Shown here piece after piece: positions 1 to 6,678 of a DNA stretch of 40,695 nt. A program made the position numbers and the translations under genes. The notes beneath the pieces are model-generated. The model was not told the DNA's origin, ran no database searches, and saw only the letters and a list, made by a program, of their open reading frames with translations. Location: NCBI RefSeq assembly GCF_001667735.1, contig NZ_LZJN01000181.1, positions 1-40,695 of the forward strand, read 5' to 3'. The first letter of the stretch is position 1. The number at the start of each line of letters is the position of its first letter. This DNA comes from Mycobacterium sp. E183. GTDB lineage: Bacteria > Actinomycetota > Actinomycetes > Mycobacteriales > Mycobacteriaceae.

Positions 1-819
1 GCGATCGAAGACCTGGAGACCGCTGTTCCCCAGGGGCGCAAGTGGTTTCAGCTTTACATGTGGCGCGACCGCGACCGCTCGATGGCGCTGGTGAAGCGCG
101 CGGCCGACGCGGGGTTCGACACCCTGCTGGCCACCGTCGACGTCCCGGTCGCGGGCGCGCGGCTACGTGACAACCGCAACGGAATGACCATCCCGCCGAC
201 GCTGACGCTGCGCACCGTGCTGGACGCGGTGCCGCACCCGAAGTGGTGGTTCGACCTGCTGACCACCGAGCCGCTGTCCTTCGCATCGCTGGATCGCTGG
301 TCGGGCACCGTCGGCGAGTACCTCAGCACGATGTTCGACCCCAGCCTGACCTTCGACGACCTCGAGTGGATCAAGGCTCAGTGGCCGGGCAAGTTGGTGG
401 TCAAGGGCATCCAGACGCTCGAGGACGCCCGCGCCGTCGTCGATCGCGGCGTCGACGGCCTCGTCTTGTCGAATCATGGTGGGCGGCAACTGGATCGGGC
501 CCCGGTACCCTTTCACCTGCTGCCCACCGTGGCCCGTGAGCTGGGCAAGCACACCGAGATCCTGGTCGACACCGGCATCATGTCGGGCGCCGACATCGTC
601 GCGGCGATCGCGCTGGGTGCGCGGTGCACGCTGATCGGGCGCGCCTACCTGTACGGGCTGATGGCCGGTGGCGAGGCGGGGGTGACCCGCGCCATCGAGA
701 TCCTCCAGAGCGGGATCATCCGGACGATGGGGCTTCTCGGTGTCACCTGCCTCGAAGAGCTTTCGCCGCAGCACGTGACCCAGTTGCGGCGGTTCGGGCC
801 GATTTCGCCGCCAGCGTAA
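1..819 (+). CDS. lldD2: FMN-dependent L-lactate dehydrogenase (LldD2-type), C-terminal part
   Basis: This is a partial gene: the reading frame is open from base 1 and the N-terminus lies outside the window. It belongs to the alpha-hydroxy acid oxidase/dehydrogenase family, FMN TIM-barrel enzymes that oxidise L-lactate to pyruvate. Family hallmarks visible here are the WFQLY segment (about residues 15-19 of the fragment), the DVPV strand, the conserved substrate Lys in LVVKGI, and the active-site block VLSNHGGRQLD with its catalytic His and Arg. The FMN phosphate-binding stretch VDTGIMSGADIVAAIALGA and the IGRAYLYGL end segment follow. The position upstream of the Rv1868-Rv1865c-like genes matches lldD2 (Rv1872c) rather than the mycofactocin-linked lldD1. 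The stop is TAA at 817-819, and a hairpin at 843-860 follows. Confidence 0.93.
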   Translation, partial: AIEDLETAVPQGRKWFQLYMWRDRDRSMALVKRAADAGFDTLLATVDVPVAGARLRDNRNGMTIPPTLTLRTVLDAVPHPKWWFDLLTTEPLSFASLDRWSGTVGEYLSTMFDPSLTFDDLEWIKAQWPGKLVVKGIQTLEDARAVVDRGVDGLVLSNHGGRQLDRAPVPFHLLPTVARELGKHTEILVDTGIMSGADIVAAIALGARCTLIGRAYLYGLMAGGEAGVTRAIEILQSGIIRTMGLLGVTCLEELSPQHVTQLRRFGPISPPA

Positions 820-842
820 CGGCGGCGCACCCGCGTCCCGAA

Positions 843-860
843 CGTGCGGCCAGCCGCACG
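843..860 (+). terminator. Perfect inverted repeat after lldD2
   Basis: CGTGCGGC and GCCGCACG face each other across CA, which in RNA would make a 7-bp stem with a CCAG loop. It begins 24 bases after the lldD2 stop. No T-tract follows, which is usual for mycobacterial terminators. It could instead be a regulatory structure in the lon leader. Confidence 0.4.
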
Positions 861-872
861 CTCGTGGCGAAA
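859..872 (+). promoter_or_regulatory. Candidate ClgR-type box upstream of lon
   Basis: CGC-N5-GCG followed by AAA (859-872) lies about 67 bases before the lon start. The actinobacterial ClgR consensus, as I recall it, is CGCYNANRGCG flanked by A/T; this site matches it except at the central A. ClgR controls clp genes and, in some actinobacteria, lon. The motif is short and this is GC-rich DNA, so chance occurrence is possible. No HspR HAIR-type repeat was seen in the same gap. Confidence 0.25.
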
Positions 873-938
873 CCACGCCCGGGAACAAACCGGCACCGGG
901 CTGGGTTGAGCGCATCAGACTCAGATTTTGGAGGATTG

Positions 939-3260
939 ATGGCTGAAGCCAAATCGGTGCCGGTGCTGTTCGTCACTGACACCATTGTGTTGCCCGGAAT
1001 GGTCGTGCCGATCGCGCTCGACGACACCGCGCGCGCGGCGATCGACGCCGCTCAGGCGAGCGAATCGGGGCAGCTGCTGATCGCGCCCCGGCTCGACGAC
1101 CGCTACCCGTCGCACGGTGTGATCGCGAAGATCCTGCAGGTCGGCCGCATCGCGGGCGGGGGCACCGCGGCCGTGGTCCGCGGCGAACGCAGGGCGCAGA
1201 TCGGGACCGGAGCGTCCGGGCCCGGCGCGGCGCTGTGGGTCGAGGTGACCGAGGTCCCCGAGGCGGAGACGACGGACGAGATCAAGGCGCTGACAGCGGA
1301 GTACAAGAAGCTGCTGCTGGCCATGCTGCAGCGGCGCGAGGCCTGGGAGATCATCGACTACGTCAACCGGCTGACCGACCCGTCGGCCCTGGCGGACACC
1401 TCCGGGTACGCGTCCTACCTGTCCAGCGAGCAGAAGCGGCAGCTGGTCGAGACCGTCGACGTCGCCGAGCGGTTGCGGGTCCTGATCGACTGGACCAGCG
1501 CCCACCTGGCGGAGGTCGAGGTCAACGACAAGATCGCCGAGGACGTGCGCGAGGGCATGGAGAAAACGCAGAAGGAGTTCCTGCTGCGCCAGCAGCTGGC
1601 GGCCATCCGCAAGGAACTCGGGGAAGGCGAGCCCGACGGCTCCGATGACTACCGGGCGCGTGTCGAGGCCGCGGAGTTGCCCGAGAAGGTGCGGGAGGCC
1701 GCGCTGCGCGAGGTCGGCAAGCTGGAACGGTCAAGCGACCAGAGCCCGGAGAGCGGCTGGATCCGCACCTGGCTGGACACCGTGCTCGACCTGCCCTGGA
1801 ACGTCAGGACCGAGGACTCGACGGATCTGAAGGCCGCGCGCGGCGTTCTGGACGCCGACCACCACGGGCTGGACGACGTCAAAGACCGCATCGTCGAGTA
1901 CCTGGCCGTGCGGGCCCGCCGCGCTCAGCGCGGGCTGCAGGTGGTCGGCGGTCGCGGCTCCGGCGCGGTGATGGTGCTGGCCGGTCCCCCCGGCGTCGGC
2001 AAGACGTCGCTGGGCGAGAGCGTCGCCAGGGCGCTGGGCCGCAAGTTCGTGCGCGTCGCCCTGGGCGGTGTGCGCGACGAGGCCGAGATCCGCGGACACC
2101 GCCGCACCTATGTGGGCGCGCTGCCGGGCCGGATCGTGCGGGCGATCGGCGAGGCCGGGACCATGAATCCCGTTGTGCTGCTGGACGAAATCGACAAGGT
2201 CGGATCCGACTATCGGGGCGACCCGAGCGCTGCGCTGCTCGAGGTGCTCGACCCGGCGCAGAACCACACGTTCCGCGACCACTACCTGGATCTGGACCTG
2301 GACCTGTCCGATGTGGTGTTCCTGGCCACCGCCAACGTGATCGAGAACATCCCGTCGGCCCTGCTGGACCGCATGGAGCTGGTGCAGATCGACGGCTACA
2401 CCGAGGACGACAAGGTCGCCATCGCGCGGGACTACCTGCTGCCACGGCAGCGGGAGCGGGCGGCGCTGACCGAGGACGAGGTGACGCTGACCGACGCCGC
2501 GTTGCGCAAGATCGCCGCCGATTACACGCGGGAGCCCGGCGTGCGGCAGTTCGAGCGGCTGCTGGCCAAGGCGCTCCGCAAGGTGACCACCAAGCTGGCC
2601 GAGGCCCCCGAGCCGATCACGATCGACGAGCCGGATCTGGTCGACTACCTGGGTCGTCCGCGGTTCACCCCGGAATCGGCCGAACGCACGGCCGTGCCGG
2701 GCGTGGCCACCGGCCTGGCCGTCACGGGCCTGGGCGGCGACGTGCTCTACATCGAAGCCGGCGCAACGGACGGCGAGGCGGGCTTGCAGCTCACCGGTCA
2801 GTTGGGTGACGTGATGAAGGAGTCGGCGCAGATCGCGCTGTCCTACGTGCGCTCCCACGCCACCGAGCTGGGCGTCGACCCCAAGGCCCTGGACCGGCGC
2901 ATTCACGTCCACGTGCCCGCCGGCGCGGTGCCCAAGGACGGCCCGTCGGCCGGCGTCACCATGGTTACCGCCCTGGTGTCGATGGCCACCGGACGGCAGG
3001 TCCGCTCAGATGTCGGCATGACCGGCGAGGTCACGCTGAACGGCCGGGTGTTGCCGATCGGCGGCGTGAAGCAGAAGTTGCTGGCGGCCCAGCGGGCCGG
3101 CCTCTCGACCGTCTTCATCCCGTCGCGCAACGAGCCGGATCTGGATGACGTGCCGGCCGAGGTGCTCGGCGCGCTCAACGTGCGGCCGATGACCGATGTC
3201 GCCGACATCGTTGCTCAGGCGCTGGAACCGGTCGCGCAGACCGCGACGGTCGCCGCTTGA
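939..3260 (+). CDS. lon: ATP-dependent protease Lon (LonA)
   Basis: Homo-oligomeric cytoplasmic AAA+ serine protease that degrades misfolded and regulatory proteins; 773 aa, normal for bacterial LonA. The start is ATG 939, preceded by GGAGG at 930-934; the frame is open upstream but the product begins MAEAKSVPVLFVTDTIVLPG, the usual Lon beginning. Order: N-terminal substrate-binding domain (about 1-200), helical linker, AAA+ module with Walker A GPPGVGKT (349-356) and Walker B LLDEIDK (D416), then the C-terminal protease domain. The catalytic Ser is S670 in PKDGPSAG. The dyad Lys is K713, the second Lys of GGVKQK, 43 residues after the Ser as in E. coli S679/K722. Lon is missing from M. tuberculosis but present in several other mycobacteria. 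A 15-bp hairpin follows the gene. Confidence 0.97.
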   Translation: MAEAKSVPVLFVTDTIVLPGMVVPIALDDTARAAIDAAQASESGQLLIAPRLDDRYPSHGVIAKILQVGRIAGGGTAAVVRGERRAQIGTGASGPGAALWVEVTEVPEAETTDEIKALTAEYKKLLLAMLQRREAWEIIDYVNRLTDPSALADTSGYASYLSSEQKRQLVETVDVAERLRVLIDWTSAHLAEVEVNDKIAEDVREGMEKTQKEFLLRQQLAAIRKELGEGEPDGSDDYRARVEAAELPEKVREAALREVGKLERSSDQSPESGWIRTWLDTVLDLPWNVRTEDSTDLKAARGVLDADHHGLDDVKDRIVEYLAVRARRAQRGLQVVGGRGSGAVMVLAGPPGVGKTSLGESVARALGRKFVRVALGGVRDEAEIRGHRRTYVGALPGRIVRAIGEAGTMNPVVLLDEIDKVGSDYRGDPSAALLEVLDPAQNHTFRDHYLDLDLDLSDVVFLATANVIENIPSALLDRMELVQIDGYTEDDKVAIARDYLLPRQRERAALTEDEVTLTDAALRKIAADYTREPGVRQFERLLAKALRKVTTKLAEAPEPITIDEPDLVDYLGRPRFTPESAERTAVPGVATGLAVTGLGGDVLYIEAGATDGEAGLQLTGQLGDVMKESAQIALSYVRSHATELGVDPKALDRRIHVHVPAGAVPKDGPSAGVTMVTALVSMATGRQVRSDVGMTGEVTLNGRVLPIGGVKQKLLAAQRAGLSTVFIPSRNEPDLDDVPAEVLGALNVRPMTDVADIVAQALEPVAQTATVAA

Positions 3261-3267
3261 GCTGAGC

Positions 3268-3308
3268 TTGGCCGGGATGCGCAGCAAACTCGCGCGCATC
3301 CCGGCCAA
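3268..3308 (+). terminator. Strong hairpin downstream of lon
   Basis: A perfect 15-bp inverted repeat: 3268-3282 (TTGGCCGGGATGCGC) pairs with 3294-3308 around an 11-base loop. It starts 8 bases after the lon stop and ends 18 bases before the next ATG. There is no U-tract. It most likely terminates lon transcription and would form on either strand. Confidence 0.6.
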
Positions 3309-3326
3309 CCGCGTTAAGGTCCGTGA

Positions 3327-3815
3327 ATGGCCGTGATCTTGCGAAGGTTGCTACGCATTGGCAACCTTCCCGCCGACATGAGAGCAGAGGTCGAACCGGA
3401 GGGGATCCTCCTGCTGGCCGAATACGTCCCCGTCACCTTCCGGTTCGGCGGCTCGGTGCCGGGGCTCGTTTCCAAGGGCAGCGTCCGCAGTTACGTCGGC
3501 TCCCTCGTGCTCACCTCCCAGCGGGTGCTCGGCACGCTGTCCACGGTGCCCAAGCTCGCCGGGCGGGCCATCGACCAGCGCTGGGATGCTCCGCAGGAGG
3601 GCCCGGTTGGAGCCGAGATCTCGTCGACCGGAATAGCGGTCAACGTCGACGTCGGCCAGGTCGATCCCGCCTTCACGGGTCAGCTGTCGCTGCACTACAA
3701 GACGGCGATTCCGGAGCCGGTGCTGACCACCCTCCCCCGTCGGACGCTGAGTTTCTCGGTCCCGCGTGAATGGGTGTTGCGCGCCGTCGGCGTTCCCGCC
3801 CCCCGGCCTGCGTGA
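3327..3815 (+). CDS. Conserved hypothetical protein, possible bacterial PH-like domain
   Basis: A 162-aa protein I do not recognise by name. AAGG at 3316-3319 gives a ribosome-binding site seven bases before ATG 3327. No signal peptide or membrane span is visible. The run GSLVLTSQRVLGTLS (about 57-71) resembles the 'LxLTxxRvl' strand of bacterial pleckstrin-homology-like domains, which are built of short beta strands; the rest alternates beta-type segments, and the C-terminal FSVPREWVLRAV could be the closing helix. This fold suggestion is inference only. It sits alone between the lon terminator and a secreted protein gene. Confidence 0.75.
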   Translation: MAVILRRLLRIGNLPADMRAEVEPEGILLLAEYVPVTFRFGGSVPGLVSKGSVRSYVGSLVLTSQRVLGTLSTVPKLAGRAIDQRWDAPQEGPVGAEISSTGIAVNVDVGQVDPAFTGQLSLHYKTAIPEPVLTTLPRRTLSFSVPREWVLRAVGVPAPRPA

Positions 3816-3977
3816 GGCCAGCAAATACGGCGAAGAGGTTTTCGACGTCCGACACCCGGGTATCTGCGGGGTTGGAGGTTCGACTGCCCGATGAGGGCGG
3901 TGGGGTGAGCGAATCACCAAGTCAATTGGTTCAGCTGCTGTTCAGGCAGCCAAACTGCTCGACAAGGGGGTTCACTG
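3816..3977. other. Intergenic region, 162 bp
   Basis: It holds the leader of the secreted-protein gene that starts at 3978, with AGGGGG at 3963-3968 as the probable ribosome-binding site. No clear terminator or operator was seen. Confidence 0.4.
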
Positions 3978-4463
3978 ATGAATCTGAGCAAAATCACAGC
4001 CGGCACAATCATGGCCGGAACCATTACGTCCGCGGCGCTCGGCATCGGCGCCGGCATCGCACAAGCCGGCCCGGATGGCCCGAATGTGCCGAATCCGGGC
4101 ATTCCGGGTCCGAACGTCCCGGGCGGCGACCGGGATGACCTGCCGGGCCAGCATGTGCCGGGACAGCCGATCTGTAACCCCGGCGCGCCGGGCGTGAACT
4201 GCAACGCGCCTGGCAGCCCGCTTCCCCCGGGACACGACAACTTCCCGCCGCCGGGGCACTACAACGACCCGGGCCGCTACGGCCTACCGGCCACCTGGGT
4301 CCCGCCAGTGGGTGACCCGGACGGAGCCCAGCTTCCGGTCGTGTTCAACCCTGACCTCGGTCAGTGGGGCGTCCAGACGTCTACCGGGTTCCAGGCGTAC
4401 ACGCCCGTCGGCGGTGCCAACGCCGGCGGCAGCGTCGGCGGAAACGTCGGCTCTCCGCGTTAA
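3978..4463 (+). CDS. Secreted Pro/Gly-rich protein of unknown function
   Basis: 161 aa. Residues 1-30 form a Sec signal peptide: basic MNLSK, a hydrophobic Ala/Gly/Ile core and an AQA cleavage site before GPDG. The mature part is low-complexity, built of short repeats such as NVPNPGIPGPNVPG and PGQHVPGQP, with two cysteines (in QPICNPG and GVNCNAPG) that could form one disulfide. A less repetitive end (about 105-150) contains VFNPDLGQWGVQTSTGFQAY. Similar small secreted Pro/Gly-rich proteins are common in mycobacteria, but I cannot assign a function. A strong terminator follows at 4485. Confidence 0.8.
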   Translation: MNLSKITAGTIMAGTITSAALGIGAGIAQAGPDGPNVPNPGIPGPNVPGGDRDDLPGQHVPGQPICNPGAPGVNCNAPGSPLPPGHDNFPPPGHYNDPGRYGLPATWVPPVGDPDGAQLPVVFNPDLGQWGVQTSTGFQAYTPVGGANAGGSVGGNVGSPR

Positions 4464-4484
4464 AGTCCGGTAGCTAACGACGTG

Positions 4485-4515
4485 CAGCCGCCCCCGAAAG
4501 GGGGCGGCTGTTTCG
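4485..4515 (+). terminator. Rho-independent terminator with GNRA tetraloop
   Basis: CAGCCGCCCCC (4485-4495) pairs perfectly with GGGGGCGGCTG (4500-4510) around a GAAA tetraloop, and TTTCGTT follows. This is an unusually canonical intrinsic terminator for a mycobacterium. It isolates the secreted-protein gene from the cassette that begins at 4523 or 4559. Confidence 0.85.
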
Positions 4516-4522
4516 TTGCACG

Positions 4523-4936
4523 GTGACAGCGGCGGCACGCTCGGCGTTGAATGGACCCGTGAGTCTCAAACGCCAAGTGGTCCACCGCGTGCAGCGGTTG
4601 CTCGTCAACCCGGTGGGCCGACAAATGCCCGGAATCAGCTTGGAAACCACCGGCCGCAAGAGCGGCAGGCCGCGGCGCACCGCCGTCGGCGGGCGCCTGG
4701 TCGGCAATCAGTTCTGGATGGTCTCCGAACACGGCGAACACTCCGACTACGTCCGCAACATCAAGGCCAATCCCGCCGTTCGGGTGCGCATCGGCGGCCA
4801 ATGGCGCAGCGGCACCGCGCATCTACTGCCCGACGACGACCCCCTGCGCCGGCTGGGTGACCTGCCGCGGCTCAACAGCGCGGTGGTGCGCCTGATGGGC
4901 AGCGACTTGCTGACCATTCGGGTGGATCTGGACTGA
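4523..4936 (+). CDS. Deazaflavin (F420)-dependent nitroreductase-family protein (DUF385)
   Basis: 137 aa if started at GTG 4523. An in-frame GTG at 4559 (product begins VSLKRQVVHRVQRLL, 125 aa) is at least as likely, because 4523 lies directly in the tail of the terminator. The family consists of small split-barrel proteins that bind coenzyme F420 and reduce quinones or other acceptors. Typical features are the helical start followed by MPGISLETTGRKSGRPRRT, the LVGNQFWMVSEHGEHSDYVRNIKANPAVRVRIGG core and the C-terminal RLMGSDLLTIRV. It opens a compact cassette: only 8 bases separate its stop from the next ATG. The physiological acceptor cannot be told from sequence. Confidence 0.85.
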   Translation: MTAAARSALNGPVSLKRQVVHRVQRLLVNPVGRQMPGISLETTGRKSGRPRRTAVGGRLVGNQFWMVSEHGEHSDYVRNIKANPAVRVRIGGQWRSGTAHLLPDDDPLRRLGDLPRLNSAVVRLMGSDLLTIRVDLD

Positions 4937-4944
4937 CGCGCCGC

Positions 4945-5277
4945 ATGGCCTACGACGAAGACCTGGCGAACGAAATCCGCGAGCTCGTGGCCTCCGAGCA
5001 CGGCATCGAGGAGAAGCGCATGTTCGGCGGCCTTGCGTTCCTGGTCAACGGCAACATGTCCGTGGCGGTCAGCGGCCAGGGCGGTCTGCTGGTCAGGGTC
5101 CCGAAGGACGACCTCGACAAAGTGCTGCAGCGAGACCACGTCAGCCCCATGGTGATGGCAGGCCGCGACGTCCGCGGCTGGGTGCGGGTGGACGCCGCAG
5201 GCGTGCGCACCAAACGCCAGCTGCAGAGCTGGGTGACGCGCGGCGTCGGCTACGCGCGCAGCCTGCCCGCCAAGTGA
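4945..5277 (+). CDS. TfoX N-terminal-domain protein
   Basis: 110 aa. The sequence IRELVASEHGIEEKRMFGGLAFLVNGNMSVAV is the hallmark of the TfoX/Sxy N-terminal domain (KxMFGGxxF). In gamma-proteobacteria the full-length protein activates competence genes, but stand-alone N-domain proteins such as this are widespread in actinobacteria and their role is unknown. The C-terminal TfoX domain is absent. It lies between the deazaflavin oxidoreductase (8-bp gap) and the HhH-GPD gene (43 bp to ATG 5321), so co-transcription is likely. Confidence 0.85.
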   Translation: MAYDEDLANEIRELVASEHGIEEKRMFGGLAFLVNGNMSVAVSGQGGLLVRVPKDDLDKVLQRDHVSPMVMAGRDVRGWVRVDAAGVRTKRQLQSWVTRGVGYARSLPAK

Positions 5278-5320
5278 CCGGCGCGGTTTGCTGACACCCG
5301 GTGCGGGTACGTGGTCGGGT

Positions 5321-5956
5321 ATGCCGAACCGCGAGCGACTGGTGCGACGACTGCTCGACGTCGCCGGCACCACCTACGCGGCCGAGGCGCGAATCAAGCT
5401 CGGCGACAAGCCGATGCCGTTATTTCAGCTGCTGGTGGTGTGCATGCTGGCCAGCAAGCCGATCGATGCCGCCATCGCCATGGCGGCCGGGCGGGAGCTG
5501 TTCGAGGCGGGTCTGCGCACCCCCGCGGCCGTGCTGGACGCCGACCGGCAGACCATGATCGACGCCTTCGGCCGGGCCCACTACGTGCGCTACGACGAAA
5601 GTTCGGCCACCCGGCTCACCGACATGGCCCAGCGCGTGCGCGACGAATATTCCGGCGATCTGCGCGCGCTGGCCGAACGCAGCCAACACGACGCCCCCTC
5701 GGCGAAACGATTGCTCAAGCAGTTCAAGGGAATTGGGGACACCGGCGCCGACATCTTCTTGCGCGAGGTGCAGGACGTCTGGACCTGGCTGCGGCCGTAT
5801 TTCGACGACCGCGCCACCGCCGCGGCCAAGCAACTGGGTCTGCCCGCACAACCGGCAAGGCTGGGAGCCCTTGCGCCGCAGGCCAATGCGAGGCTCGCCG
5901 CCGCGCTCATCAGGGTGTCGCTGGACGACGGCGTGCGTCGGCAGGTGACCGGTTGA
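5321..5956 (+). CDS. HhH-GPD / endonuclease III-like protein
   Basis: 211 aa from ATG 5321; the frame is also open from a TTG at 5288, but the 11 extra residues (LTPGAGTWSG) look unlike the family. The protein is helical with the helix-hairpin-helix segment LLKQFKGIGDTGADIFLREVQ (about 130-150), followed by YFDDRA, where the essential Asp of HhH-GPD glycosylases would sit. The Lys that bifunctional endonuclease III carries in its hairpin (GxGxKTA) is not present, and no 4Fe-4S cysteine cluster is seen. If it is a base-excision enzyme it should be monofunctional; it may also be a non-catalytic relative. Its stop overlaps the TTG start of the next gene. Confidence 0.85.
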   Translation: MPNRERLVRRLLDVAGTTYAAEARIKLGDKPMPLFQLLVVCMLASKPIDAAIAMAAGRELFEAGLRTPAAVLDADRQTMIDAFGRAHYVRYDESSATRLTDMAQRVRDEYSGDLRALAERSQHDAPSAKRLLKQFKGIGDTGADIFLREVQDVWTWLRPYFDDRATAAAKQLGLPAQPARLGALAPQANARLAAALIRVSLDDGVRRQVTG

Positions 5957-6678
5957 CCGTACGCATCGGTACCTCCGGGTGGTCGTACAACCATTGGGCG
6001 GACGTGCTGTACCCGCCGGGCCTGCCCGCCGCGCGCCGGCTGGCGCGCTACGTCGAGGTGTTCGACACCGTCGAGCTGAACGCGAGCTTCTATCGGTGGC
6101 CGAAGGATACGACCTTCGCGGGATGGCGCGACAAGCTGCCGGACGGCTTCAAGATGTCCGTCAAGGCGCATCGAGGACTGACGCACTACCGTCGCCTGGC
6201 GTCGTTCGGCACGTGGATCGAGCGCTTCGAGCGTTGTTGGGAACTGCTCGGTGATCGCCGCGGGGTGCTACTCGTGCAGCTGCACCCCGAGCAGCAGCGC
6301 GACGACGCGCGCCTGGACGCCTTTCTGGAGGCCGTGCCGGAGTCGATCCGGGTGGCCGTCGAGCTGCGCCACCCGTCCTGGAACCACGAGGGCGTCTACG
6401 AGTTGCTGGAACGGCGCCGCGCCGCCTACGTGGTGATGAGCGGCGCCGGACTGGCGTGCGTGCCGCGCGCCACCACCGATCTGGTGTACGTGCGCATGCA
6501 CGGTCCGGATCAGGACGCGATCTATGCCGGCTCCTACTCCAACGACCAGCTGCGGGAGTGGGCGGAGCGAATCATCGCGTGGAGCGACGACGGCAAAGAC
6601 GTGTGGATGTATTTTAACAACGACCTGGGCGGCCACGCGGTGCGCAACGCGCTGTACCTGCGCGATCTGCTGGGTTAA
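5953..6678 (+). CDS. DUF72 (YecE-type) family protein
   Basis: 241 aa from TTG 5953, whose TTGA overlaps the stop of the HhH-GPD gene; this implies translational coupling. DUF72 proteins have a TIM-barrel fold and unknown biochemistry. Signatures seen are the start VRIGTSGWSYNHW, ELNASFYRWP, FKMSVKAHRGLTH, LLVQLHP, VAVELRHPSW, and YVRMHGP near the end, then VWMYFNNDLGGHAVRNAL. The conserved His, Glu and Arg residues cluster as in a barrel active site. The stop TAA lies inside TTAA and overlaps the stop of the convergent minus-strand gene. Confidence 0.88.
   Translation: MTVRIGTSGWSYNHWADVLYPPGLPAARRLARYVEVFDTVELNASFYRWPKDTTFAGWRDKLPDGFKMSVKAHRGLTHYRRLASFGTWIERFERCWELLGDRRGVLLVQLHPEQQRDDARLDAFLEAVPESIRVAVELRHPSWNHEGVYELLERRRAAYVVMSGAGLACVPRATTDLVYVRMHGPDQDAIYAGSYSNDQLREWAERIIAWSDDGKDVWMYFNNDLGGHAVRNALYLRDLLG

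Noticed and set aside
939..3260. Upstream extension of lon to 624
   Set aside because: The extension overlaps lldD2 and encodes Arg-rich sequence. The GGAGG site and the conserved Lon N-terminus fix the start at 939.
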